A stretch of 64,000 nucleotides of DNA, taken from the NCBI GenBank assembly GCA_003184365.1, contig NKYR01000133.1, positions 1 through 64,000 of the forward strand. Reading direction: 5' to 3'. Both the position numbers and the translations under genes were made by a program. The DNA is from Evernia prunastri. Its lineage: Eukaryota > Ascomycota > Lecanoromycetes > Lecanorales > Parmeliaceae. Under the pieces are notes generated by a model that was not told the DNA's origin, ran no database searches, and was given only the letters and a program-made list of their open reading frames with translations. This document shows positions 11,858-22,153 of this stretch, one piece after another (position 1 is the stretch's first letter; every line of letters begins with the position of its first letter).

Positions 11858-14800
11858 TTAATCCCCGAAATAACCAAAAACGTGACTGCCCTGCCTAAGT
11901 CCTTCATCTTCGCACCACTGCCAATTGTCTCCCAGTGTTCTGTTGTCAAAGACGAGGCTCAATGATTCAGGCGGGCAGTGGTTTACCACTTCTAACACTG
12001 CAGGGATATCCTCGCATACCCTAAGCTTGAGTTCATACACATTCGACCTTCTCGACCCTCGGAGGTTTAGTAGGAGGTTGTGATCCGTATTCAGGATTGT
12101 TACCGTAATGAACGCCCATCCCACGCCGTGAGCTTCTGCATCGGCTCCGCTTTCGAGCAGTCTTTGCGAAATCTTCTCATGCCCTTTGATTGACGCGGCC
12201 TGGAGTGCGTTTCCACATCTTCCACCTTGAGCATTAACATTGGATCCGTGACTGAGCAGTAGCTCCAAGATCTGATCATAACCCCCATACGCTGCCGCCT
12301 GCAGTGCGCTCCCAAATTCCCCGCCTTGAGCATTAACGTGGGCTCCGGCATGGAGCAGTAGCTCCACGATTCTCTGATGACCTGCACATGCGGCCGCATG
12401 CAGTGCGTGACCATTTACACCTCTTTCAGCATTAACATCGGCTCTGTGACTAAGTAACAGCTCGAAGATCTGCTCGTAACCTCCGTATGCGGCCTGTTGC
12501 AGTGCGCTTCCGTACATCCCACCTGGAACATCTGTGCCTCGATCTAGCAGAAGCTGGACTATCTTCCCATGACCCTTGGCTGACGCCGTCTGCAAAGCAG
12601 TTTTCCAATTACCTCTTTGCTCATTGATATTCACGCCGTGATCTAGTAGGAGTTGGACCACTTTCTCGTAACCACGAATTGCCGCGATATTCAGTAATGT
12701 GCCACGCTCCTCACGCACTGCCTTGACGTCCGCACCTCGCTCCAGTAGGAGTCGAACCACGTTCTCATGACCTTGACTTACGGCTGACTCCAGCACACTA
12801 CCCCATTCTATATCCTGTGAATTGATATCCGCGCCGTGATCCAGCAGGAGCTGAACCACTCTCTCCTGACCTTCATGCGCAGCTGCGTGCAGTGCGCTGC
12901 TATCCATTTCGCCTCGAACCTTCGCATTCACATCGACACCCCGATTCAGCAGAAGCTGAATGACTTTCTCATAGCCTTTTTCTGATGCGACGGACACGAC
13001 ATGATTCCACTGTTTATCTTCCGAATCGATCTTCGCTCCATGATCTAGCAGAAGCTGAACCGCTCTCTCATGGCCGCCATATACCGCCGCCTGTATTGCA
13101 TTACTATAAGTTTTGGTCTGCGCCTTAAGATTAACATCTGCGCCTCGGTTGATCAGAAGCCGAACCACCTCCTCGTGACCTTTGCGTGATGCCCTCTGGA
13201 GTGCATTTCCCAAGAATCCGGCTCGTGCATTGCAATCCGCCCCTTGATCGAGCAGCTGATGTACCAGCTTCGCGTCGCCCCAGTAACATGCGGAAACTAG
13301 CGCCCTTAAACCTTTGTAGTTAGCTTCATAAAGAAGTCGAAAACACGAGAAAACCCTAAAGGTAGTCCATTTTTTTGAAACGAATCTCCAGCCACGACTA
13401 CAATACTCCCGGCCCTTTGGAATTGCATCTTCATCATCGAGAGCTGATGGCCTTGAAAGCGAAAATTGTGCGACTTTTCGGAGATGCTTGCCCAAATGTC
13501 GCCGGAATTGGTCAAGATCAACTACAAGTACCTCTTCGCTAGACGCGAGGCTCGATTCCGGTTCTGCCCACACATCGTCACAGAATGGACACTCACTAGG
13601 CTGGATAGAGTCGACAGGTCGTTTCGATTGGTCAGTGAATGCGGAAAGCTGCCGTTCCGAGATCAGTCCTCTGTGTTGCCGGGCGACATGTCCTTTGAAA
13701 TTATCCGAAGATCTGAAAATGGCAGAGCATTCTGAGCAAACCCATCGACAACGGTGCACCAGGAGCTCGTGCTCAAACCAAGTATGCTGTGACTGAAAGG
13801 TGTCTAGACCGCAAGATGGAAAAGTGCAAATGTAAGGCTGAAGATCTTGGAGGAGATGCTTTCTGGAGTAGGTCAGTCACGCTTTGTAGCTGATCGATCT
13901 TTGCTTACTTCCATTTATATTCCAAACCTTCACTTTTGAAATTCGGCGATTGACAGCAGTAGGGGCATGTGAAGTGTGGATCAGTGAAAGCTTCAGCTGG
14001 TATTGGAGGAAATGGCCAGTCTTCATCCGGAGTTTCGGCAACAGACGTCGCGAAAGACACTGCTGACACCGTCTCTGGTTCTTCAATTAATTTCAGCATT
14101 TGAGCTTGTGCAGCTTCATCGGCCACAAAAGCAGTCGCCTCTGTATCCGCAAGCAAGCTAGATTTTCTCTCTGCCGTCCATATTGTCTCGGCCGGTGCAT
14201 CTTTCATAGAGACGGGGCAAGCCTGCGCCTTCGCATCGTCTGACTTGCCTTTGGCTGTCGGTGTTGAAAGATGGTCACTGTGGTCTCTACAATATTTGAA
14301 AAACTGCCGGCGTCTTGCGTTGGCCTCGCTCAAGCGACGTACGAGTGTTGTGTTCCCTTTCAATAAAGGATATCGGTCTTCAAGATATAATTTATCGGCG
14401 CCGTTGTCGAAAATTTCCTTCCCTGCCGCTCGTAGCCGCTTGTCTTTTGATGAAAATTTTCTGATGAAGATGGAGGTTCAGAATAGGCTGTCGAGACTTA
14501 TCTTGATGGCGGACATGAGCTCTTGCATCTCCGAAGTCGGGGCCAGAGCATTTCTTCCGTCTGAGCTAGGAACTGAGGACGAATCTGACTCGCTGGAGGA
14601 GAGATCGTACTCTGAGAGGTCTATATCGAGGTCTTGGACGGAGGGTTCTGCAACCCTATTCTGGCGCTTCCCCAGGGCAATATCGGTGGCTTCATAATGT
14701 AAGACGATTGGAAAAAAGAGTGGACAGAGTCTTACCAGCCTGAATGGAGCTACAAAGGTCGTCAAGACTCTTAAAAATAGACTTCCTGACCAAAGAGGCA

Positions 14801-15024
14801 TCTCGAAGACGATGGTCTAGTGACAAAGGAGACTGGAAGGGTTGCAGAGCACCGAGATTGCCTGCCCACTGATTGAAACGGTCTTGCATTCCCTGGACGT
14901 CTCTCGGATGTAGGAAGTCTTTTGTGCAGCACTTCTCGCTCATCGCAGCTACCAGGAGTTCTTTGAAGCATGACTGACAGTTGCGGGCGATTGGTGCAAA
15001 ATGGGCGTCTTCCCGCTCCTCCAT
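11858..15024 (-). CDS. C2H2 zinc-finger/ankyrin-repeat protein with ubiquitin-like tail, interrupted by TGA
   Basis: Exons 14736..15024, 13909..14689 and 11858..13862 would encode 1024 aa. The frame is open except for one TGA at 14478-14480 (codon 167), inside the conserved segment SLDSLF-stop-TSIFIRKFSS. The N-terminus (IARNCQSCFKELLVAAM, CLDDLCSSIQ-like region) is that of large fungal C2H2 proteins. Then come Cys/His clusters: FTCPYC, YICTFPSCG with paired His, WVCSECSAIFRSSDNFKGHV and ECPFC with HLGKHL (acuF-type fingers). Twelve ankyrin repeats follow, each about 33-35 residues with GHExVVxLLLxxGADVN. The last 85 residues resemble ubiquitin (ITVTIL, NVYELKLRV, PPESLSLVFDNRTLGDN, EGLRQGSHVFGYF). 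The gene diverges from the DUF7580 gene at 15505. As it stands it yields a truncated protein or is a young pseudogene. Confidence 0.75.
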
Positions 15025-15504
15025 GTTATTGCGCACTTGACTTGCACAGACTATGTATATATATATATATGAATTCTTTGACTCGTCTCGCGACTCGGGA
15101 CATGGATAACATACACACTCTGGCCTTGGAGGCTAGGTAATCAGTCGATTGCAAAGAGGGGATTCTGGTGAGGAATATAGAGTGGTGTCCAGTAAAATCG
15201 CCGGCCGAAGCGCTGGAATCCAGCTGAAAGCCGGTGGACGAATTTGACTTGCTTGATGCGCACGCTGAGTGGAGTGGCTATTCGGCCGAGTGCAGACAAG
15301 AGAGCTCTGAATTTGGTAATGGTGTGGTGGGGTACTCGAAATGATTAACCAATGAATCGCCGGCTGAAGCGCCGCATCCTGGCTGAAGAGCTGGAACATC
15401 GTGGGGTGAACACGAATTGTTCGCTGTCAAAACCCTGGCACGCCTGCTTGAGAATTGAAGTTCTTTGGTTGCAGTGTTCTTTATATATATACAAGCAGCG
15501 AAGG
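15025..15504. promoter_or_regulatory. Shared promoter region with direct repeats
   Basis: These 480 bp separate two divergent starts. They hold a TA microsatellite at about 15053-15071, a second TATA-like run at 15483-15491 just before the plus-strand start, and an imperfect direct repeat (15195-15236 and 15353-15394, both beginning aatcgccggc). All are plausible promoter elements. None is proven. Confidence 0.5.
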
Positions 15505-17437
15505 ATGTCGGGAATTGAGATCGTCGGCCTGGTATTGGGATCTTTCCCAATCATACTAAACTGCCTCGACTATTATCAAGAGGGATTGGAGCCGTTGGAA
15601 GAATGGTGGCATTTCCGCGCACATTTTATTGATTTCGTAGATGCTATCAAGCATCAAATGATGAGATACAATGAGAGCATCGAGAGTTTGCTGGATCCTA
15701 TCATGCCGAACGATGAAAGTATCGACAGACTAGTAGGGGATGCGAAAGATCCTCTTTGGACCAGTCCCGATCTCGCCAAGCGTTTGGAGCAGCGTCTTGC
15801 TGGGGAACATGGGCGATTTCTCAGGATCATGCAGAGGATGGAGAAAGAAATCAAAGGGCTGAAGAAAATTCTGGGAATCAAAGATGGCAATGTACGTGTT
15901 CAGCGAAAGTCCCCACGTACCCGAAACATCTTAATTATACTGATTTTGATTGATATCACATAAGGCCCATTGGATTCGATCAGAACAGCAGAAACCATGG
16001 GAATGGCAGATGAAGCGTCTGCAAATCAGTCTCAACAAAGGAAAGTCTAGGAGAATCGACAAGCTGGACACTCGGAACCAAGAACTCAAGGAAATCCTCA
16101 AGTATTGCGAGCGGACTAAACCAATTGTCGACAAACGGAAGTCTTCGGGGCCAAGTGTCCTCTTCGAGAAGATGTTCCAGCATGCTTGTGCCGTGCACAA
16201 CGCCCTTGTGCGGAATTGGAGATGCTCCAGTCGGACCTGCCGGACTCATCAAGCTAATCTTTGCCTGCAAGCGGAGGTCGAAAGCATCAGCTTTAACGTC
16301 CTCTTTGTTTTTGAGCACGAAAATGAATCGCTTCCAGAGGTCAGGAAGCAGGAAGTGCGTATAGAAGCGGTCAAAGAGGATTCTAGACTCGTGGCGCCAA
16401 CGGATAACATGGGTTATGTCCAGCGAACAGAGAGCTTCACAGCAGTACAAGAGAGCTTCATTGAAATGAAAACGAATGAGAAAAAGGTGAGCTTTGGCAG
16501 ATTTTTCCAGAGAGCGGCGAACAGCGATCAGCGTGGCTCTTCACCTAGGAACGGAAAGGACCCTTCTAAAAACGGGAAACAGGTTCATTTTGCAACACCA
16601 ATACCAGCAATTACCATCAGCCAAGACCGAGCAGGTAGTCCAGAGGCTACTACTTCAGCCGGTAGTAACATATCTTGCCAACGCATTGCCGATCTCTGCT
16701 CGTCCTTGCAGAGTAGCCCAACCTCCGACCTTGGAATAATAATCGACGATTTTGACCGGCAATTTCACCTCTTGAAATCTATGAATTCAAGCCCTGCAAC
16801 ATTGGCGCCGGACGAGGCGAGACTCATACCATTATCAAAAATACTCAATGCGTACCACCAGGCCAGCATCGACATTCCCAGACATCGTAGATTCAAGATG
16901 GCTGCCCACATAGCATCCGCCCTTCTACAGATCCACACATCGCCTTGGCTCTCAAACAAGTGGTCCAAAGACCACTTCTTTTTCCTGGCAGACGCCCAGA
17001 ATGTCTACAGCGACTACCCATACGTCTCTCAAGATTTCACGCCGAACGCTCTAGACACACCGGCGGCCGACGTCACTTATGGGAATCAGCCTTCCAACCT
17101 CGAAGAAGACACCCGTAAATCCCTCTTCACGGTCGGCGTCATAATCCTCGAATTGATCTTCGGTCACAATATCGAAGCCTGCAGTTTCCGCCATCGCTAC
17201 TACGGCCCCAACAATGAGCCCACCGACCATACGGATGTCAGTACGGCACAGAAGTGGGCGCAGAAGGTGCTTGGTGAGTGCGGGGCCGAGATCGACGACG
17301 TGGTGAGGAGGTGCCTGAACTGTTCGTTTGGTCCGAGGCCCAATCTCAAGGACAAAAGATTCAAAGAGGCGGTTTATGACGGTGTGATCCGGCCCCTAGT
17401 GGATCATTTGAAGCTATGGCAGGTTACCATGCCATAA
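15505..17437 (+). CDS. DUF7580 protein, HeLo-like N-terminus and pseudokinase-like C-terminus
   Basis: CDS join(15505..15891, 15965..17437) gives 619 aa. The intron has donor gtacgt and acceptor cataag, phase 0. The N-terminus MSGIEIVGLVLGSFP with YQEGLEPLEEWWHFR is typical of fungal proteins that carry a HeLo-like or STAND-type N-terminal helix bundle. A helical region and a Ser/Lys linker (about 250-300) follow. The C-terminal 300 residues contain LSKILNAYHQ, RFKMAAHIASALLQIHTSPWL and TRKSLFTVGVIILELIFGH, echoing kinase helices without catalytic HRD or DFG motifs. This is the DUF7580 layout. Function is unknown; incompatibility or immune-type roles are often supposed from its relatives. It diverges from the ankyrin gene. 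A repeat copy begins immediately after the stop. Confidence 0.85.
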
Positions 17438-17444
17438 ATCCGCG

Positions 17445-17610
17445 ACCTGGGGTGATCATGAAGCGTTGCAGAGGCATGGGCGGGACGAAAAATAATGCTA
17501 TGGCTCTGGAAGAGGTAGACTACCGAATAAAGAGCCTAAGACGGTGGGAAGGCTCCATACATAGAGTTACCTCAAATCGCGCATCTCCCATCTAAAGCGA
17601 TCGTGACACG
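17445..17610 (+). repeat. Dispersed repeat family, copy 2 (partial)
   Basis: This matches copy 1 in order: cctggggtg, gaagc.ttg, gcgggacgaaa, gctatggctctggaagag, ggtgggaaggc, ccatacatagag. It begins a few bases after the DUF7580 stop codon, so it may supply that gene's 3' end. The left part of the family is missing here. Confidence 0.6.
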
Positions 17611-17689
17611 GTAGAATTCCTGTATGGCCTCAAGAATGCGGGATGTGCTAGTAGGAAATGCCGACTATGACCGGCTAAAGTCCTACTGG

Positions 17690-17832
17690 ATCGATATTTG
17701 CACGGTCTCTCCATGCCCTTAAATTGACGCCGCCTGCAGTGCGTTCCCAAACTTCTCACTGCGAGCCTAAACATTTCCGCCTTCATCCAGCAGAAGCCGG
17801 ACTACCTTTCCATGACCATTGGCGGACGCCGT
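17690..17832 (-). pseudogene. Ankyrin-repeat relic
   Basis: On the minus strand from 17832 one frame reads TASANGHGKVVRLLLDEGGNV, stop, ARSEKFGNALQAASI, stop, GHGETVQISIQ. This is about one and a half ankyrin repeats, close in wording to the repeats of the gene at 11.9-15.0 kb (GNALQAASIKGHEK). There are two in-frame stops (TAG, TAA) and no flanking coding sequence, so it is a dead fragment. It lies 4 kb from the intact repeat array, on the same strand, beyond the DUF7580 gene. Confidence 0.8.
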
Positions 17833-20345
17833 CTATCCTAACATACTCGTCGCGGCACCGAGACGCTGCTGTAAGTTTGTTAGATCCTTCGTACAGCGTC
17901 AGAGCTAAGTTGAGTATATTGTTCTAAAAGCACCTCCAAAAGTTGGGATGCTCACCCGCGTGTCCGCCTATAAGGCAGGTGAAATATACGCGAGTGCCAA
18001 GACTACGCTACATACTGCAGTAAAACCTGGTTGAATTTTTCAGCCAATCCGGCTTCGCCGTCCTCCACGGATATAACTACCCATTGATGACCGCACCTCC
18101 GATTGTCGAACAAGACGAACTCGCAATTAGGTTTGCAAACGGCAGAAATCATATTCAACGTCTTATTGACGGAGTTTTGTGCACATACGGGTTGGAAATG
18201 ATCGGATAGCCTTCGAAGAACATGATAGCAGCCTACGCAACACCAATGTGTATACTACACATGTCAATCAGATCACGTTATGAACATATACCCAACATGC
18301 ACGCTCTCGAGAACCTTCGACGAGGTTAGCACCGTGAGTCGAAACAATTTAGAACCAGAAAAGAATTCGAGACGCCCGACATCCGCGTGCTCAATACATC
18401 CCACCGGCAGAAGCTAATGTCTCCATACCAATGCCCGAGATCAGGAAAGCTCAAGACACACCGCTCCAGCAGTCAAACAAGACTGCTCGAAAATGCAAAA
18501 AGGACGATGGACAGACCGACAGAAATTGCCAAGAAGCAGCCAGGTCACCCGGATCAGCTCGAGAAGATTTATTGACGACTGCGCAGTGCGGAGAGATGGT
18601 TGGCTTTGAGACCCAAATGATTACAGGCCTTCGTTTAAAGGCAAGTCCCCATCTCCAAGCAAAATTGTGGGGACCGTACGAGAGTCACTTTGAGGCTTAG
18701 AGAATCTTATCACGCTGAGAAAGATCGCTGCTAGTAATGTCGGATATGGTCTCGGTTGTACTTTACATGCAAAAGAGACAGCTTCGCATCGAGTTGCCCT
18801 GGAAACTACAAAAGGCGGCCACGGGCACTAAAACCACTAGCTTCAAGCTAGTAGTCGACGCTCGCGATACCTTAGGTACGATTGTGAAGTATCATTGAAG
18901 CACAGTCTACAGGTAACCCACAGATCAATCTATGCACTCCTAAGAATTGTTCCGGGGTCCCTCGCTATGGGGTCGCCTTCCAAAATTAGGCTTAGGATTC
19001 ATACTCGGAGCACCGTTGGCAGACCCTCTCTCAAGTTGAATAAGCCCAGGAGCGATGCCAAGCTTGTCACATTTACACGCGCTAAGTGTTTTCTATCTTT
19101 AGCGTATGCAAAACTTTCTTCATGTCTTTTCTCGCCATGTGGTTTGTCGCGCAATGCATCCATACAACTGACTGCATCATTGATCAGGTTTGCTATCTGC
19201 ATTCCTTTCCTACAATAACAGTCTTTTCATAGGCTAGGATCCCATATACCAATCAATGGAATGGGGCAAACCAGCAGTCGTAGCATCGGATGGCCACGAT
19301 TCGTAGCTTTTTACCGAGTTCGGACCAGAACCCTTGACAATATTCGATAGTTCGCTGAACGTATTCGTGGCAAACTCATTCCCGGACCAAGTATGAATGC
19401 TGGCCACCAGATGGATAGCTCGGAGCAATTGGTTTTCGTTGCGCAGGTGGCTTGTTTGCTGGCAGAGTAGTATATTAACCTGGTCCGTCCGCCTGTGTAA
19501 CCATATTTCCTTGCGCCTTCCTCTCTGCCTCGTAAGCAGAAAGGAACAAACAACATATTAGCGTTGGCTACTGTTGAGGACTACATTGACCGTGAGCCGT
19601 TGGCTGCAGAATTCGCTTGGAGCCATCAGTGGCAAAGGATTGAGTGGTTAAGAACTCCTGTTTTATCACTCGCTTTGCATACTTGGCCTCGTGAGCAGGC
19701 AATGCCGAGATGACACCGCAACTTTTTTGCACTTTTGGTTTGGCGCGGTAGGCATCCCCACGCTTCACGGATCACATCATCGTTGCCTGTGGAATCTCAT
19801 GTGTCTAATGAAAATAGGGGCATGTTGAATCTTTGCCTACGCCTCACTGAGGAGCCCGTGCGCGATGCTCTCTCTTCGCTATCCCGCTCGCCCGTTGGGC
19901 TGCAGGAGAGTCATAAGACTCGCGCGTAGCTTACCTCATGCTGCTGCTACATTACATTGGACGATAAGGGTTTCGTTGGTCATCATGCACGCAATCACCA
20001 TTATAACACTTAAGAGATGGTAATTGCACATTGGTCAGTCTAGAGGCTTTTCTTTTTCGTGCATTTCAAGGCTCAATAACAGCACAGAGCACGAGGTCAC
20101 TACGATTGGACGACAGAGCCTCGGTAAATCTTCAACATGACTTGCAGTGCTATCGTCTACAATCAATAGTTTGCTAGAATGCTAACGACAGAATGACCTC
20201 AGGTATATATATATCATGGATTGTCTGGCTCTGGATGTGTTCTGCAATTTACACTCGTCGCATTGTTTAAGACAATCCCTGCTGGACTGCGAGACAAAAA
20301 CAAGACGAAAATCAGAAGACACACTTGAGCTCCGAAACACTCGCC
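17833..20345. other. Gene-free accessory interval
   Basis: About 2.5 kb without a supported gene. Short frames on both strands (18387-18700, 18895-19218 plus; 18999-19202, 19568-19768 minus) show no recognisable domain. A TA run (20203-20214) lies about 130 bp before the Zn2Cys6 gene and may be its TATA region. The interval may hold further decayed genes that I cannot identify. Confidence 0.5.
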
Positions 20346-21581
20346 ATGTCCAAGTGAGTATCTCCACCCCTCTGTGCGTCAATGCTATATGTCCAGATGC
20401 TAGCCGCACCTACTTGCTGTATCATTTTGTGGCTCGTCGCCCAATACGATCGTTGCAAGCTCCAAACCCTTTGGACGTGTTCAGCTAATAGAATTATGCT
20501 GATACAAAGTCTCCGTAGCTCTAACGCACCGTTCTTGAGCCCATCGCTCCCAACACCAGAGTGGCTACGTGACAATCCGCCTCTTTATAATGAGCAGCCT
20601 TGGAACGTTGCTCATGCCAATGGCTCCGGTGCCATGCTCGCCAATCCCTACCAGCAAACGGATCACACATCGGCGACCACTCCAGTACTGGGTCAACAGG
20701 CAATGCCTTGGGCCAGGAAGCCAGTCACTGCAGTACCGACTGCTCCGAGACAGAGGCTCCTCGCTCCAGCAGCACCGAGAAGAGAGACAGTGTCGAGGGA
20801 CGCACGGCCTACAATCGCGCCTGTGCCCAATCGACGCTTAGTTCTTCCTCCAAGTAGGTCATCCAACCGAGTGACCAAGAAGAAGAAGGTGTTACAGGCC
20901 TGTGAGCGATGCCGGTAAGAACTTGGCTCCACTATGCAAGACAACGCTCGATCAAGCTAATTCGGGCACTTCAGGAAATTGAGGCAAGGCTGCGACGGCG
21001 AGAGGCCCCGATGCCGACGATGTGATGCGAGTGGCTGTAGCTGCCGATACAGTCTGACCCCACGACAGATCCGAGATGCTCAGAAGAAAGCTGCACAACG
21101 AGGCGAAAGAACATCGGAACTTGTCGAGCAGCCAAAGCCTGTCGAAGCAGCACCGGCGGGATATCGCGACTCGACGATCCGTGGTCGACTAAGACCCATT
21201 CTCCCTTATCCCGCCGCAGCACCAAGACAAGTCTCTACAGGTTTGAGGCCAAGGCGGGACGGAACTTTCCAAGAGCCTAGTTGGGCGTTCGATGAGATTC
21301 ATACCTCGCCGAACGCATTATCACAGCCTCCTCAGCAGGCTGACCCAACGTTCGGAGGGTTATCTAGTCAGCCGAACGGCCTCGGACAGCATCCCCAAGA
21401 GCCCTACTCAACCTCTGGATCGTTGGGTGCTCGGTTCGATGGACTTCCACACGAATACCACGAGCCTTATCATGGTCCAGAGTCTGAGATGTACCTGCCT
21501 TCGCAGCCTGGACCTTCCCCAATGCTTGGACAGTCCGACCCCGACATTGGAGAGTACCTCGACTGGAGTGCCATTTTGTAG
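20346..21581 (+). CDS. Zn2Cys6 transcription factor, probably truncated by an in-frame TAG
   Basis: CDS join(20346..20353, 20519..20914, 20975..21581) gives 336 aa. The first exon is 8 nt (donor gtgagt; acceptor ccgtag) and the joined start reads MSNSNAPFLSPSLPTPEW. The second intron splits the zinc cluster. Joining restores ACERCRKLRQGCDGERPRC followed by RRCDASGCSCRY, the canonical six-cysteine GAL4-type DNA-binding fold at about residues 130-160, preceded by KKKK. The rest is Pro/Gln/Ser-rich and disordered. No fungal-TF middle homology domain is present. The TAG at 21579 is followed in the same frame by 52 coding-like codons (acidic SEDILVPQDEPAMEDMF), so the native protein may have been longer, with CAG mutated to TAG. 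Confidence 0.7.
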
Positions 21582-21738
21582 GACACCCAAGGGCCTGCAC
21601 CGACCACCTTTTCTGGTCCCCTCGCTGGGTCAGAAGACATTCTTGTACCCCAGGACGAACCTGCAATGGAAGACATGTTCAGGACCCAAGCAACGGGTTC
21701 GACATACTCGAGCCCTCTTCGGCCGGCTGGCTCCTAGT
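21582..21738 (+). pseudogene. Coding-like extension after the TAG of the Zn2Cys6 gene
   Basis: In the same frame as the regulator, directly after its TAG, 52 codons read GPAPTTFSGPLAGSED, then an acidic stretch, up to SSPLRPAGS and a second TAG at 21736. The acidic, Pro/Ser-rich composition matches a transcription-activation tail. A readthrough product, an alternative intron or a mutated stop could explain it. The mutated stop is simplest. Confidence 0.45.
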
Positions 21739-21901
21739 GGTCCGACAGTGTGGTCACATCATCGTTTGCCGCATTAGCGGGACTCGAAGTACGCCTTCAA
21801 GGATGCTTTTCCCGCAGCGCGAGAGGCGACGAAAGAGCTGCGCAAATGGCGATCCAAGTTGATAGCAAAATTCAACAGACGATCTGGACACTAGGACGAG
21901 C

Positions 21902-22153
21902 GGGCACGAACACGACTTCGTAAACTTGCGTGGGGGTAGCAAAGGCACCAACTTTGACAAGGAGAGTGTAAAGGCAACACGGGAAGCGCCGAGAATCGAG
22001 TGGAGCATAAATGAAGGGAACCAGGAAGTTCTACCAGAGAGACCATCGAGGCCCAAGAAGGGCATTAGCATTACAGATGCGTGCATCGATTGGGATACAA
22101 CGGTGGAGGTTCTCAATCAACTAGCAAAAGCCACACAGCAACGGAGAGCTTGA
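21902..22153 (+). pseudogene. DAHP synthase (class I) C-terminal relic
   Basis: The frame from 21902 reads GHEHDFVNLRGGSKGTNFDKES, then VKATREAP, then directly SINEGNQEVL, GISITDACIDWDTTVEVLNQL and a basic end with TGA at 22151. These are the C-terminal motifs of 3-deoxy-7-phosphoheptulonate synthase, the first shikimate-pathway enzyme. In intact enzymes some 45 residues, including the SHGNS metal/substrate loop, lie between the two halves. Here they are deleted, and no N-terminal barrel is present upstream. It is therefore a pseudogene fragment downstream of, and on the same strand as, the Zn2Cys6 regulator. Confidence 0.8.
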
